Below, one piece after another: positions 10,750 to 23,008 of a DNA stretch of 40,021 bases (the first letter of the stretch is position 1; each line of letters opens with the position of its first letter). Source of the DNA: Chara braunii. Taxonomy: Eukaryota; Streptophyta; Charophyceae; Charales; Characeae. The position numbers and the translations under genes are program-made. The notes under the pieces were generated by a model. That model had not been told where the DNA came from, made no database searches, and saw only the letters and a list, made by a program, of their open reading frames with translations. The stretch spans positions 323,740 through 363,760 of the forward strand of contig BFEA01000306.1 of NCBI GenBank assembly GCA_003427395.1, given 5' to 3'.

Positions 10750-11713
10750 AATGACCTGCCAAACACGGACTGAGACATAGCTGATTTCTGACTTTTGCTC
10801 ATGGAATGTATGCCTTACTGAGTTTCCCACTTGTTGCTGAGTTTTCTAAGTCTGTCTGGGTGCATGCCTGCTGGTCTGCATGCATGTCTGAGTGCTTGTC
10901 AGCTTGAGTATGTGTGTGACCCGCAAGGGCACTTGGTTGTCCGGAAAGGCCCAAAGGGCCGGTACTTACTAGTGGTCGTGACATTGAGGGTTGCAGCGGG
11001 AAAAACACTCAAGTGGCGGGGAAAGAGGCCCCCAACACTTAGAACAGCGGAAAACACTCAAGGAGCAGGTAGGCCGGTACCACACCAAGTAGATGTATAT
11101 GTGGTCGGGTACTCAAGGTCGAGCAGAAGAAGACAAGAGTTGGCATTTTTAGACGCCCAGTAGTTGTAGGCTAGGTCTAGGCAAGACCAGTCCAACAAGT
11201 GTGAGTCCAGGGCCTGTACGGCAATATCAGAGTCTGCAATGATGTTTCCCTCCGAAAGGGAGGAGGTACCAGTTGCTTGGACGGCTCGCGGCCTAGGAAG
11301 TCACTCGCCAAGAGGCAAGCAGGCCGCTATATCTCCAGTAGGAGCAAGGTGCTCCTCCTCATTGTCGGTGTGCGAGTTTGGCGACACGCTGGTCGGAGCG
11401 CAGCGCTGCTGGGGAAGGAGCAAGAACAGGAGGAGGAAGAAGACCAGGACTAGGAATGGGCAGAGCCAGAGGTACTTACCTGGCTATGGTGGTTGCCATC
11501 TTCATGACTTGGGTGGGTGCTGCTGCAAGAAAGCCCCAACGGGGGTAAGGCTACACCAAGAAGCTTCGAGGCAGAGTCGAGCATGGCAGCCTGAGCGAGC
11601 AGCCATAGCTGCTTGAGTTGTCTTCTGCACATCAGGGCAAGGCCCTAGCAGTCCGCCATAGCCTAGGCCTTCAAGAAGAGGAAGGAGGAGGGTGCCACGG
11701 CTATGGTGGACCT
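10750..11713. other. No gene recognised
   Basis: Overlapping frames on both strands lack domain signatures. CTGCATGC-type repeats are seen near 10860-10900 and GGAGGAGGAAGAAG purine patches near 11420-11450. Part of this stretch could belong to the LTR that ends at 12013, but its 5' edge could not be placed. Confidence 0.45.
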
Positions 11714-12013
11714 CATGTGATACCTGCAGTAGAAGAGGGATTCAGACATTGATTCTGGTTCAGCCATTCAACATTATTATTATTGTTTCTTGATTGAATA
11801 AGAGGGGACGAGATAAGGAGGAGGAGTGGTTGGCGAAGAAGGAGAGCATTATCATTGGTCTATGCTGGTGTACATCATCTTCTTCTTCTTTCTTTATTCT
11901 TCTTCTTCTTCTTTCCCTCTCTCTCCTCTCAAGTTCATTCATTTCTTTTTGCAATTGGACGGCATTGTACTTTCTGATGATTGTGTACTTCGAAATTGCC
12001 CAGGATCATAACA
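11714..12013 (+). mobile_element. 3' portion of a 5' LTR (plus-strand Ty3/gypsy element)
   Basis: The segment ends ...ATAACA at 12013, one base before a primer-binding site, as expected for the U5 end of an LTR. It carries a CTT-rich pyrimidine tract (11877-11935), common in LTR leaders. The 3' edge is well supported. The 5' edge (TG at about 11714) is a guess, because no second LTR copy exists in the window to define the length. Confidence 0.45.
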
Positions 12014-12014
12014 T

Positions 12015-12026
12015 TGGTATCAGAGC
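12015..12026 (+). other. Primer-binding site for initiator tRNA-Met
   Basis: TGGTATCAGAGC is the standard PBS complementary to the 3' end of plant initiator tRNA-Met, and lies one base after a terminal CA. It is the start site of minus-strand DNA synthesis for the retroelement whose gag and pol follow downstream on the same strand. Confidence 0.8.
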
Positions 12027-13362
12027 GGATTCTACTTGCTGGTGAGAATTGACTTATCCACCCTAACCCTAACCTAAGTGGTTAGGGTTGACCAGTTCGG
12101 GTTGGTCCGAAGTGGGAAGTGGGGCAGCGTGGATTAGAGAAGCTGCCCCCACCTGGTTAGGTCGTGTTGAGTTGACATTGAACCTGACCAGGGTGATTTA
12201 GAGTGAGCTTGTGGTGATGAGACACATCAAGAGGACTTCATTCGACAATTCGAGAGAGGTGACAATAAGAGGCACTCGCACCTGGAATCTGACCTAAGAG
12301 AGACACTTAGTGACTTAAGGGCATCCCTCAAGTAGGCGATCTTGAGGGGGGTAGCCATTATGCATCTACGAACTGCAAGTTACCACTTTGTTCTTCAGCA
12401 TCGGCGGGGGATCCAGTTGTGGACTTTGGTGTTGGAGTCATACCATCCTACATGACTGGACACTTATGTAGAGGTAGTGAATAGGGTTAGGAGGACCATA
12501 TGAGGAAGGGGGGTGAGTTATACTTCATCTCTTCGTCTCAGAGTACGGGCCTCTCAGGTAAGTGTTGTGCACCTAACGGTTGCCCACATGTGCGTGCATG
12601 GTATTGTTTGTGCTGTTGGGGTACTTATGGGTCTCTTTCCTGCTCCTCTTGGTTGTGTGCATTGGTGTGCAAACTGCTTACTGACCTGATGGATGGAGAG
12701 ATGAAGTATCTCGCTTTGAATGCCATATCTTTCTACAGTGCTTTGTCTTTTCATTCTGAATAGATGCAGTCGGTAGGTTCTCTCGTAAAGTTGAAATTCA
12801 TTTTTCAGTAGAGGCAAAAAGTAGGACCTTGTGGTACTCTTCTTGCTTGGACTTGGCCGCAACCTACGTGGGACCCATAGGGACTCAGTGGGACCGCCCC
12901 AAACAAGAAGGGCCCCTTGGACTCAAATCTGTTGACGCAGTGTCGCTCTCTTTTCTACCTGGAAGTCGTTGCTTTTCTTTTTCATTAGAGCACCTGCTGC
13001 CGAGGGGATCTCGACTGAGATGTTTTGCAGGCTGATGACGCGCAATCCAATACTTAACCTTCACCTTATACACCACTCAATTCTCCATGTTGTTACTTGT
13101 AGTTTACTTTGCTCTACTTTCACGGTGCTGATCAAAGAGGGGATCTCGTACTTGGTCTGACTGGACTAAAACGCGGAGTCAGAACTCTCTTCTGAATAAT
13201 CTTATTTTATTTTTGTTGGTTGCTCTCTAGTCCAAATATTTTGTCGAACCGGCTAGGAGTTCTTTCTACCTTCTCTTCTTGTGCTTTCAGTTTGTTTCTT
13301 TTACTAAAATCCATTTTATGCCTGTCACAACGTGTGGACAAGAGAGAAGAGAGAGAGAGGCA
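12027..13362 (+). other. Retroelement untranslated leader
   Basis: This is about 1.3 kb between the PBS and the first gag ATG. It contains CCCTAACCCTAACC near 12060, a two-copy coincidence and not a telomere array, and no convincing ORF. Position suggests it is the packaging/leader region of the plus-strand element, possibly with an internal insertion given its length. Confidence 0.4.
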
Positions 13363-14952
13363 ATGGCAACTGAAGGATCTAGTAGTTCCAACATGGCAGC
13401 AACCAAGCTTTCTGATATTTTGAAGGCTCGAGTGGATGCAGCCGATGATGAGGATAAACCATTGTACCAGGCCCTCAATCAAAAGGAAGTGGCCAAGGAG
13501 GAGGAGGAAGAGGCTAAGCGGAAAACAACCGCCGAAGATCTTGAGATAATTTTCAAAATAGTGTCAACCATGCCTGATGCAGATGTTAAGAAAGATCGGT
13601 CAAGTACGAACGTGCCCTCGTAGATTACCATTTGCTCGGCGAGCTTCCGAGTATAAAATCCCAGCTACTCGACGACATGAGTCGGCTGCGTACTTAGATG
13701 AAAGATATGGCCAAGGAGCATCGCGATCAGATACAACAGATGGCAATCATGGATCAGGCCCATATCTCAAGCTTTCTTCCCCTACCTCTTGTTGCTAACC
13801 GTTCTACCTTTGCACCTCTCAATCCTTCTTCTTCTCCTTATTCTTCTTCGTTGAGTTTGATGACCTACAACAGGTGCAGATTCCGTTGCCGCTACAAGCG
13901 ACAGCGCAAGAAATTATGCAACTGTTGCAGCCCTGAGATTGGACCCAACAATGGCTGGTCCCACCTGTAGCAGTCCATACACGGACAAAAAGGCAGAGAT
14001 GATACCGTCCAAATATGATGGCAAGGAAGATGTTGAGTCCTGGTCAGCTCCATGAGAGCTTAGTTTCAGGTACTTGGCACTCAAAGAGTGAACCAGTCCT
14101 TGATCCTAGGGACAAACGTCGAGGCTGTCATAAGGGGCTTCCTAGGAGTCCAAGCTACGCAAGCTGGATATCCAAGGACCGATCTACCGAAGTGGCTCAA
14201 GGTCACCTCGGCTGCCGCTCTCGAAGAGATACTAGCAGCGCAGTACAAAGACACACATGATGCAGCTAGAGTAAGGATCTAACTTGACGAACATAAGCGC
14301 AACAAGTGGAAGGGCACCATGCACAAATTGCAATTGCATGTCAGCAAACTCTTTGCGACACCAGTATTATTAGAACTGACAGCTCATTCGTGCTTGGATG
14401 TTGTAAAATGTACGGTTCCTACCAACTTCACCAATCGCCTAGGCAGGGATTTCTTTGGTTACACTGATTGGCTTTCCTTGATGAAGGATGTAGTCAATCG
14501 AGGCAGGAGGTTCTTACCACAACGAGTAGCAAAAAAACCTTTGTTTGCAGATGGTTTCGTAGCAGCAACCGTCTTGCTGCACTCGACTCGCTGGAGGTGG
14601 AAGGGGAGGCCGAAGCAGATAACCCCACTCTTGGCGACGACCAAGAACACGCCACTGATACAACCTACTCTTCCACCCAAGAATCCGAGATCAATAACGA
14701 AGATAAAAATTTGATAACTTCAAAAAGACTGCCCACACTAAGGGAAACCAAAACCGAAATTCAGTAAGGAGCTTCGTCGCACTCCCTAGGGGAGCCAAAA
14801 TCCCAACCAATCCGGAGGACGCAAGTACTACACCTTGGGTGGACCTCCGACTCAATGAGGCTGAATGGAAGGCTAGGATAAAGAAAGGAGGTTGCCTGCA
14901 TTGCCAAAAAACTAATCATAAGATCCAAGGATGCTTTAGGCTGCAGGGAAAC
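13363..14952 (+). pseudogene. Ty3/gypsy gag pseudogene (plus-strand element)
   Basis: The frame starts at ATG 13363 (MATEGSSSSNMAATKLSDIL), with an acidic/basic helical region that breaks after about 86 codons. It continues in other frames (KYERALVDYHLLGELPSIKS, then SKYDGKEDVESW and a capsid-like stretch WLKVTSAAALEEILAAQYKD near 14200). A CCHC zinc knuckle, C-x2-C-x4-H-x4-C, is intact at 14893-14934 (CLHCQKTNHKIQGC), which identifies the nucleocapsid. At least four frameshifts or stops (for example TGA near 14055 and TAG near 13714) show the gene is dead. Gag would form the virus-like particle that packages element RNA. Confidence 0.8.
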
Positions 14953-15083
14953 CTGAATCAGGTATAGAGGGTTCATCACCACACTCTACAATAAGGGAAT
15001 CTGAACCCGTCAGTGATAGTTCTCCAAAGGAACATGTCACGGTCCAGCAATCCTCCCTTAAAGCCCCATTTTCTGCTGATTCC

Positions 15084-16180
15084 ATGGGTAATGAATGTCA
15101 TGTTTTGTATGTAGAGCCTTGGGAGGAGTCGAAGAAGGTCGACTTTCACTATGACCTAGAGCATTGGGCTGAGATGAAACAACGACGTGCTCAAGGGACA
15201 ACGCAGTTAATCTTCTTTAAACTTCTCATTAACCACCACTATCTCCGTGTCTTGATTGATTGTGGTGCCACGACTAATTTCATGTCACCACACGGGATAC
15301 GCAAAAAGGGCTTGGGGATGAAGCAAGTGGCTTTGCGAAGCCCTTGTCGGACTCAAGTAAGCAACAAAGAGGTTGTCTCATCTACGCATGCAGTCGAAGG
15401 TGTGCGCACTACCTTTGACTAAGAGAAGACTATCACTACCGCATTGAACTTCTATTTCCTTGACAAGTATCTCTTCGACTCAGTCCTCGGATTGAGCTGG
15501 TTGCAGTCGCAATGCGAATGAACCAACTGGAAGGAACCACTTTTCATGGTCAAAGATGCACAAGGGAACGAGCATCCCGTCCTCTTCGATGAGAAACTTG
15601 ACTCCGCGGTGACTTTTCTTAATGCCATGCAATTTTGCAAAAAGTGGTGCAAGCATAAGGAGGATGAACAGTTGTATGTTGTTCGTCCTACTCATGTACC
15701 TTCTACTTTTGCGACGGGTAATAATTATACTTTGCATGATAAATCTACTTTTATCCCTACACGTACTTCTTTTCCAAACGATTCTACTTCATATTCGGTT
15801 TCCTTCACCAAGTACTTGCGACCTGATCTAAGTGACCCCTTTTTTTATCCCCCGCCCCCGCCGATCCCAAAAAGCATCCAAAGCTCACTCGACCGATTTC
15901 TGAAAGTTATGGCCAAACCCCATGCAATTCCCACGCGATCGGTCCGACACATAATTGAGTCGGTCGAAGGTGTTGTTCCTCCAAAGGGTTGTGTATACCA
16001 TGGGATCCGGCGAGTTTGAGGAACTACGAAAACAGATCGATGAGATGATCGACGAGGGATGGATTAAGCCTGGCGAATGTGAATTCTCTGCACCCGTTTT
16101 GTTTGTCCCAAAGAAAGGAGGCAAACTCCATATGTATATTGACTATCACGGTCTAAACCGCATCACAAGGAAGTGCAATC
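15084..16180 (+). pseudogene. Ty3/gypsy pol pseudogene: protease and N-terminal reverse transcriptase
   Basis: The retroviral-type aspartic protease is recognisable by LIDCGATTNFMS (D codon at 15258), with Cys in place of the more usual Ser in D-S-G. The same frame continues to about 16010, interrupted by TAA at 15420 and TGA near 15520. A frameshift near 16000 leads into the start of RT (EELRKQIDEMIDEGWIKPGE, then SAPVLFVPKKGGKLHMYIDY, NRITRK). RT stops abruptly at about 16180, before the palm and its YxDD motif, so RNase H and integrase are absent. What follows is unrelated sequence, indicating a deletion or a later insertion. Confidence 0.85.
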
Positions 16181-17450
16181 AGACTCGCTCTCATTCACAC
16201 TTCTCATGCATGCAAGCAGGTGCGCAGCATACTGGCGCCTCTCAAAACTCAGAGATATGACAAACAAAACGCAACTCAGATACAAGTTCACCTCAAATGG
16301 CTATGGCGTCACAGCGTCCACAGAACTCTCTGTTCGCACACACAAGATCACCCTGGATATCCCACACACGATACTCTGTACACACACACACACACACACA
16401 CGTTGAACTCTATCTACAACTAAGGCGCCTATGGCCGCTGCTACCCTATCGCTATGGCTACGCTCCTGCTCTCTCGCCCACTTCGTCTTCAGGCTCACTG
16501 CAAACCACCTAGCACAAGTCGTTGTGACAGCGCTTCCGCATGGCTCACGCAGGAATGAATGAATGGCTGGTCGATGCCTCTTGATTTACACTTTTGCAGC
16601 TCGTTGGTCTGGCCCTATCCCATGCCCGTAGTGCACACAGTCCCATGCGGTACTTGCTTGACTGGACAAGGACTGATTGGGACTGGGACTGCTGACTCAG
16701 CACGGGTAGACTCCACCACTTGCCCACTTGCCTCAATCTAAACATGGGCAACTTCGAAAGGCCACTACTCGGACCTTCCGGAAGGCCGTAGACTTGGCCT
16801 TTCAATACTGTAGCAGCTACGACCTTGACCTTTCTGGACTGTAGCAGCTACGACGTTGACTCTTCAGGAAATCTACAGCTACGACTTCTAGACCTGACTA
16901 AGACTCCTACTCGACAGGTCTACAGATCGAACCCCTGCTACCTAGGGACCCTACGACAGTTTACCAACTGTTACAAATACACAGGTCACGGGTTCAACTC
17001 TAGGGATCGAGCCCTGGGATCTGCATCGGCTACTGCGAACTGGTGAATACCGTTGTGAGGACCCGGGGAGGGGCGCCTACTGCTCGCTGAAGCCAAAGGC
17101 AACAGTGCCTGTCACTCGCTGCGCCCGCTTCAGAGGTCCTCAACCACCAGCGGTGTTAGTGGGGGTTTAGACCGGCTGACGTGCGCGTAGAGTGAAGCAG
17201 TCCCCCTTTGTATGTCAAGAATTAATAATTACTAAGCAGTAATAAGCAAGCTTGTCCAGCCTCAAAGTTTTATGACGGAGCTCGAGCCAGAACAAAGTGC
17301 AGAGCTCGCTTTCCTTCGAGACGAAGGACACCACCTCTTGTGTGTTCTTATGAGCCACTTGATTTCCTCAGGTGAGAGAATGAATCTGGGAAACAAACCA
17401 GAGACGGGGTTACAAGGAATTTCCGATCCTGAAACGAGAACAAGTGACGA
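16181..17450. other. No gene recognised; contains (CA)n microsatellite
   Basis: The sequence abutting the truncated RT shows no retroelement domain. A (CA)n run lies at 16379-16402, and short repeats of the type (T)GTAGCAGCTACGAC occur at 16808-16853. I could not identify what truncated the element. Confidence 0.5.
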
Positions 17451-18350
17451 TCTCAAAGCCAGGTCCATATCGATACCATAACACTACGGGAGTCTCGACA
17501 GTCCCATACCAGACCCGTTGTCGTGTCATTGCGAAATTTCGTGGCCGCGCCGACGGTTCCATAATTAATCCAAAATAAAATGACTTGCCGCAACCTGGGC
17601 GGATTGATACCGGTGAGCAGAGATAAGTTGTAGCAATTCCAGCCCGACTCCAATCCCTTAACACATCGTCGCCATAGCTGTGTCAGTCCGTGCTTGTTTC
17701 AAACCTGTGTACCATTGCTGTCCCAGACCAGCAACCCTGCCATACCAAACCAAGGTAGAGTGACGCACCAGGAAGTTGCCGCCCAGACGACCCCCGTTCC
17801 GGCTGCAACATAGCTTCTCTGCCAAGGGAAACGATAATACCGGACCGCCACGAGCTCCCGGTCGAGCAACCCCAAAAGAAGGGGAACAAGCTGCAATATG
17901 CTGCCCCAGTTCCAAGCCTGTATTGAGCCAACGGCTGTATCAATTCGAACTGTGGCCATACCGATCGTCTCAACAGTGAACTGTGGTAGCCCGCATGAAT
18001 GCTGTCTCAGTAACCGCACCATACCTGTTCCGAACCAGAACTGTGCCAGACAATTGTTCCAAACTGCAGAAAACTGGTCCAGTACCGTACCAATACAAAA
18101 ATAACGACAGGATGCCCGCAGATGAGCAATACCAATACCTGGAGCCGCTGAACGCACCGTATCAATCCCAAACCTTGAAAAGAATCAGAACATGCTGCAG
18201 CATACCGTAACAGTACCAAACCTGTACCGAACCAGGGCGGCCATGCCCATACAAAGGTAAAACCCGTTGCCGCACCACTCCGACCATGTCGCCGCAACCC
18301 AAAGATCAACACCGGAAACATCCCGACGGTACCCACTCGGAGAATCAATT
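17450..18350. repeat. Degenerate minisatellite of ACC/ATACC-type units
   Basis: Variants of short phrases such as CAGTACCAAACCTGTACCGA, CCATACCAAACC and GTACCGTACCAATAC recur irregularly at 20-40 base intervals. No clean period can be fixed by eye. The minus strand is correspondingly TGGTAC-rich, which produces Gly/Trp/Val-rich spurious frames. Confidence 0.5.
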
Positions 18351-19880
18351 CAAGTCAAGGCGCAACCTACAATCAGCGGGGACCCATGCGAATCGGTGAC
18401 TCAAGGATAAATCGGTATTTTTCCAGCAAAACCCATCAGGAATAGATCTCAGCAAAAATTGATCAAAAAATAAATAATCATCTGCTTCCTCTTCTTTTAC
18501 TATTTTTAGCTCTTTTACTCATTTTGCGAGGCTATGCCCGCTTAGCCCGTACGGGGCCCTATTTGCAGCAAGGTCGGCCGCCCTAAGTGAAGGCAGGCAC
18601 GACAGGCCCTTCAGGCCTCGTTTTTCAGGGTACCCTGCATTGGGGAAAATTCAGGCAACTGCGCAGCGCCAGTTGGTTGAATGAACCCAGGCCCTGGGCC
18701 GCCTGTGTGAATGTACGAAGAACAGGCCCTGGGCTGGATTCAGGTACCGGGCCGAACACAGGCCGAAAGCAGTTGGGCGCATGCAACCACTTCAGGCCCA
18801 AGGCCTGCTTTCCTCGTGACTGGGCCTCAGGCTACCGGGGCCTACTGGAAGCTTCCAGGACTGGACGCAGGCAGGCCACTTCGATATAGGGAAGGGCCTG
18901 CCTCTCATTCGGCATTCGGGTGCTGGCTGCATGCTGCGCAAGCGCTGGTGCACTATCTGCTGGCTGGCTGGCACTCACGCTCTCACGGGCGAGTAGGGAG
19001 GGAGCACGCAGCCATAGCCAAGCTGCACTGCTGTATGCTGGTGAAGCGCAGGGTGGTCCTTGGGTGCTAGTGGCATCTGTGAGTTGGGGAACGAGGTTGT
19101 GAGGGTAGCGCAAGACATACCTGGTGCTGAAGCGTGCGACATTGGTCGCCATATGCTCGTACTTCGGGGACGCTGTTGATGTCATCATTCTGCTTCGTAG
19201 TATAGGCTAGATAGGATCTGCCACATGTAGTCTGGGCGCCGAGCGCCAATAGGATATCAACTCTGGTTCTTCGCTGATGATGATGGGACTACTTNAGCAT
19301 TGTCAATGATGAACTCTTGGTGTGTTCTTATTTGGTGTATCTCGTGATGCAATTCTGCGTTTGGTTCGAGGTCAAGACTATCTGGACTCATATGTATGAT
19401 GCTGTTTGATTGTTGGAATTCGCTATCACTCATCTTCCTTGCAATTTTTAATATTGTTGTTAGAATTCGTGAAAATTAACGGCGGTTTCATAAAGAATAA
19501 ATTCCAAAGAAATTAATTAATCAGCAAACTCTCATTTGTTTCCCTCCCTTTTTATTATTTTTAATTATTTTCCTCATTTTTAATTATTTTCCTCACTTTT
19601 AATTTTGTCATTAGAATTAATAACATTTGAAGGGCCATCCCTTCGTCAATCGCTTGGCGTGAAAGGGACAAGCCGAGGCCTACTATCATGCCTCGAACCG
19701 CGGCTGGCCGGTTCGGGAGCAGCCTCGGAACGGACGAAAAGGACGGTTCCTAGACGCTGCAGGCGAGGCAGTTCCCCCTTGTTGATTTCAAGGGTCAGTT
19801 CTAATGGCTGTCATAGAGAATATTAGGGGCCTCTCCCCGACCCCTAATTTTCCCCGACGGTTCGGACGAAAGTAACGATC
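18351..19880. other. No gene recognised; CAGGCC-motif region, AT-rich tract and one ambiguous base
   Basis: 18590-18900 repeats TTCAGGCC(C)/CAGGCCCTGGGC motifs. 19430-19620 is AT-rich with TTTTTAATTATTTTCCTC repeated about three times. An N lies at 19295 without flanking duplication. The lower part may include the 3' LTR of the minus-strand element, but no matching LTR was seen. Confidence 0.45.
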
Positions 19881-19881
19881 A

Positions 19882-19893
19882 TTCCCCTTTCAG
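19882..19893 (-). other. Candidate polypurine tract of the minus-strand Ty3 element
   Basis: On the minus strand, downstream of the pol end, GCTGAAAGGGGAA precedes TGATCG at 19881, the layout of a PPT next to an LTR starting TG. No second LTR copy was found to confirm it. Confidence 0.2.
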
Positions 19894-20139
19894 GCAGATA
19901 ATCTAAAGGTCAATCCTTCGGATCTCGGGTGGCCGACTGACCTTCGGTCGCCCGACAAACAAGCCCGGACCTCCTCTCGACGCCCCCGTCGAGCCCGCAC
20001 TGCCATAATCAGACGAATCGTATAAGATCTGGACTGAACACACGGGCGCGGCTCTTATGTTCGCGCTTATCTGCTGGCGCTTGGGTTTTTTTGGAACTCT
20101 AGGACCGAGAGGGTGTTTCTTTCCCCTCTTATGTCGCAG

Positions 20140-20946
20140 TCATTTGGACTTTGATATAGGAATTTTCCTCGGTTTCTTTCTCCGCGAGGATGACGGTGCA
20201 GCCGACGCGCCACCTCGTCTAATGCGGACTCTACGCTTAGGTCTTCGTAGAACAAAAACCCATTTCCTCTTCTTACCTAGCGTTAAGCCCTTCACTTTCT
20301 TGGTCTCCACTCTCTTCCTCTTTTTCGACTCACCTATCTCGAACCGTCTCGACGGTCCCTCATCGGCCACCTTGGCTTTCCCTTTTCCTCTAGGATCTGA
20401 TAGTGTCGGCGTAGAAGTAGGAGCCTCCCTCAGCCTAAACAGCTTCAACCTAGCTCCTGCCACAGGATCCTTCCACTTAGACCCATCTAACTCCGCAATC
20501 ATATAGGCTCCCCAGGTTAACGCGCCGACCACACGATAGGACCCCATCCATCTGTTAGCCAGTTTTCCTGACCATCTCCTTTCTAATGCAGCGTCGTAGA
20601 GCAGTACCGTGTCGCCGACTCTAATTTTCTCCTTTCCAATTCTGACATCTTTATCCCATCTCACCTTGCCTTTCTCTCTTTCCACCGCCAGTCGATTGGC
20701 TGCGGTCATGAGATTATCCTCTAATCCATACGCTATCTGTCTAGTCCTCGCTGCCAAAAGCTCCTCTTGTGTCATACTATCCGCCCAGTCAACTGTAGTC
20801 CAACTGTCTACATGAAACTCTATGGGCAGAGGACAGTGCCTCCCAAACCATAGAGTGTAAGGCGGGTATCCTGTACTAGCTCGGACAGTGACATTGTCTG
20901 CCCATATCGCACATCGAAAATACTTTAGCCAATCGCTATCTTTACC
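20140..20946 (-). pseudogene. Integrase C-terminal region with GPY/F-like module
   Basis: Continues the integrase after a frameshift near 20960 (RASTGYPPYTLWFGRHCPLP, a typical post-DDE segment). Next comes the helical EELLAARTRQIAYGLEDNLM region and a GPY/F-like module (WSGKLANRWMGSYRVVGALT, about 20560-20500) that normally helps target-site binding. The tail of ~110 residues is strongly basic (ESKKRKRVETKKVKG) and resembles a nuclear localisation signal. There is no chromodomain. The last frame is intact from about 20775 to the stop at 20140. Confidence 0.85.
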
Positions 20947-20956
20947 TCGACACCAC

Positions 20957-21659
20957 TTATGCTATCAATGACTGATGGCCTCGCTCTACAGGCGCATTGG
21001 ACTGGGGGTGATAGGCAGTAGCTATGGATACTCTAGCTCCTGCTTTCTTGAACACATTTTGAACCTCATCCGCTAGAAACTCCGCTCCTCTATCCATCAC
21101 AATCTTACCGACGCATCCGTATCTAGACAGATATTCCAGAACAACGTTCTTCACTTCTTTGGCTGCCTTCGTTCTGATGGGCTTGCCGTCGACAAACCCA
21201 GTGAAATCGTCCCTGATGTTCACTACATAATTCATATTCCCTACACCTTTCGGCATCTTCACCAGATCAATATGAACTTTCTCACCTGGTCTAGTATGAT
21301 AAGAAGGATGAAGCGGTTCCTTGTATCTGATAAGGGATTTCTTCTGTCAGTCCTCACAGGTCACGCAATACTTTTCAACATCCTTGTACTGTCCTTCCCA
21401 CCAGTATAACCTTCGGACCTTCTCATATGTCTCTTTTACTCCTCTATGTCCGCCAACCACACCGTCATGTAGCTCTGCTACTATGGACTGCTTCTCCTCC
21501 GGGTCAGCGATCACTCGCAGAGGCATTCCTGATCCCGTGGGCCTGCGGAACAAATGGCCAGATCTAAGGCAATACTGTGCCGCCTGTCTCCTAACCTCCG
21601 GATCAGAACTCTCGTCTCCCGACAGATGCAGTCCTATAGTCCGACACTTTCCTTCATAA
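20957..21659 (-). pseudogene. Integrase zinc-binding and DDE catalytic core
   Basis: The HHCC zinc domain is seen at about 21470-21350 (ELHDGVVGGH ... CVTC). After an in-frame stop near 21346 the catalytic core follows: D in KVHIDLVKMP, D in KIVMDRGAEF, E in NAPVERGH. Exactly 35 residues separate the second D and the E, the canonical D,D(35)E arrangement. The frame ends at TAA 20957 because of a single-base shift, and the next segment continues in another frame. It would catalyse strand transfer of element DNA into the genome if intact. Confidence 0.9.
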
Positions 21660-21673
21660 AGGTTAACTAGGCA

Positions 21674-22306
21674 TCAATCAACCCTTCTAGGCTCAGTCAT
21701 AGTCAATGCGGCTGCCGCTATTGGACGCTCCGCCTCAATCGGAATTCGCGAAAGTTCGTCAGCGACCGCATTCTTCGTTCCCGAGATCCTCTCTACAGTA
21801 TAATCGTAGAGTCGGATCCTAATCAACCATCGCGCAATCGTGGGATCCGTCAGACTGAAGTCCTTCTGCAAAACTGACGCCACAGCCGTAGGGTCTACCC
21901 GTATAATGAATCGTCTCCCGTATATGTAATGCCTAAAGGCGTCCAAACACCGTACAACGACTAACACCTCCTTCTTAAATTGACTATAGTTGCGCTCAGC
22001 GGTGTTGAGCATACGACTCTCGAACCTTAGTGGCCTTTCCTTACCGTCAGCGTCCTTTTGAGAAAGCAGTCCTCCAACTGAACATGGCCCAACATCCGTA
22101 GACACTATGAATGATTTATCGATCTCGTCCTCGAAGAATGGCACGCCTAGGATTCGTCCACCTTCTTTAAATTCTTCCTTGAGGGTTTGTACCGCAAGCT
22201 CCCAGAGGAGAATCCCAGTAAAACCGCTCCGTTTTCCTAAGGAGGGTTCGCAAAGGTTCGGCCTTCTCAGCATATCCACGGATGAAAATCCGCCAGTAGC
22301 CCACAA
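21674..22306 (-). pseudogene. RNase H domain
   Basis: The frame is open for about 210 codons. RNase H residues are present: D in SFIVSTDVGPCSVGGLLSQ, E in AERNYSQFKKEVLVVV, D in FIIRVDPTAV and D in NAVADELSR. It is preceded in another frame by the RT connection segment (EVRQFLGVVGYWRIFI, about 22322-22275), so a shift lies between about 22250 and 22200. It degrades the RNA of the RNA:DNA hybrid during reverse transcription. Confidence 0.9.
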
Positions 22307-22352
22307 CTCCTAGGAATTGACGGACTTCGGTAGCGCTGTGCAATGGAGTCAG

Positions 22353-22859
22353 TCAGTTCAGGAGCTTATCTAACTTCGCCGGGTCCGCTCGGCGCCCTTT
22401 CGAATCACATATGAACCTTAAAATCTTAATCGTCGATACTGCCCACCGACTCTTCCTCCCACTGACCGTTAGGTTAGCTTCATCTTGTTGTTCCAGAGCC
22501 GCGTAGATGTCCGTTAGATGTTGCTCTACAAATCTCCTGATACCGAGAGCAACTTTTGTCTCATCTTTTAATACAGGCTCTTTTATCGGAAAGTCGTCCA
22601 GAAAGACTTCAACTTTGTCAGGTATGAAGTCTTTCAGAATAACTACCATAACCCTTTGGAAGACAGCAACCCAATTGGTCCACCCCATGGGCACGACCAT
22701 CATTTGTACTAATCCGAGTGGCGTGTGCATGGCAGTGAGGTGCCTATCCCTAAGATCTAGGGGTATCTCATCATAGCCTGACAATAGATCGCAGACAAAG
22801 TAAATAGATCTGCCTGCCGCTCCTTCCGCCAATAGATCAGCGTGCGGTATGGAGCCCAC
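22353..22859 (-). pseudogene. Reverse transcriptase palm domain
   Basis: A frame of about 168 codons carries RT motifs. FVCDLLSGYDEIPLD is motif A (catalytic D in CDLLSGYDEI). VPMGWTNWVAVFQRVM is motif B. KVEVFLDDFPI is motif C with intact D-D, Phe replacing the usual Tyr. An upstream in-frame TGA (near 22896) replaces a codon in NGKI-x-WIQDLQKVNA, consistent with CGA to TGA change. A TGA at 22353 precedes the connection region. Confidence 0.92.
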
Positions 22860-23008
22860 ATCCCGAATTGTGACTGCATTAACCTTCTGAAGGTCCTGAA
22901 TCCATCAGATCTTCCCATTAGGCTTCCTTAAGAAGAACCACCTATTCGCATACGCGCTATCAGACGGTTCCGCCACGTGTGACGTCATCTTCTCCTTTAG
23001 AAAGGCAA

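Noticed and set aside
12058-12074. CCCTAACCCTAACC, telomere-like motif
   Set aside because: Only two units, inside a retroelement leader. Not a telomere array.
17699-18348. Trp/Gly-rich minus-strand frames
   Set aside because: By-products of the degenerate ACC/GTACC minisatellite. Several frames are open simultaneously.
18832-19188. Minus-strand frame with a CAG|GTATGT donor-like site resembling an exon
   Set aside because: Plus-strand frames across the same bases are equally long, no domain is seen and no matching acceptor was found.
20057-20506. Plus-strand 149-codon frame opposite the integrase tail
   Set aside because: Shadow of the minus-strand integrase C-terminus, which has clear family motifs.
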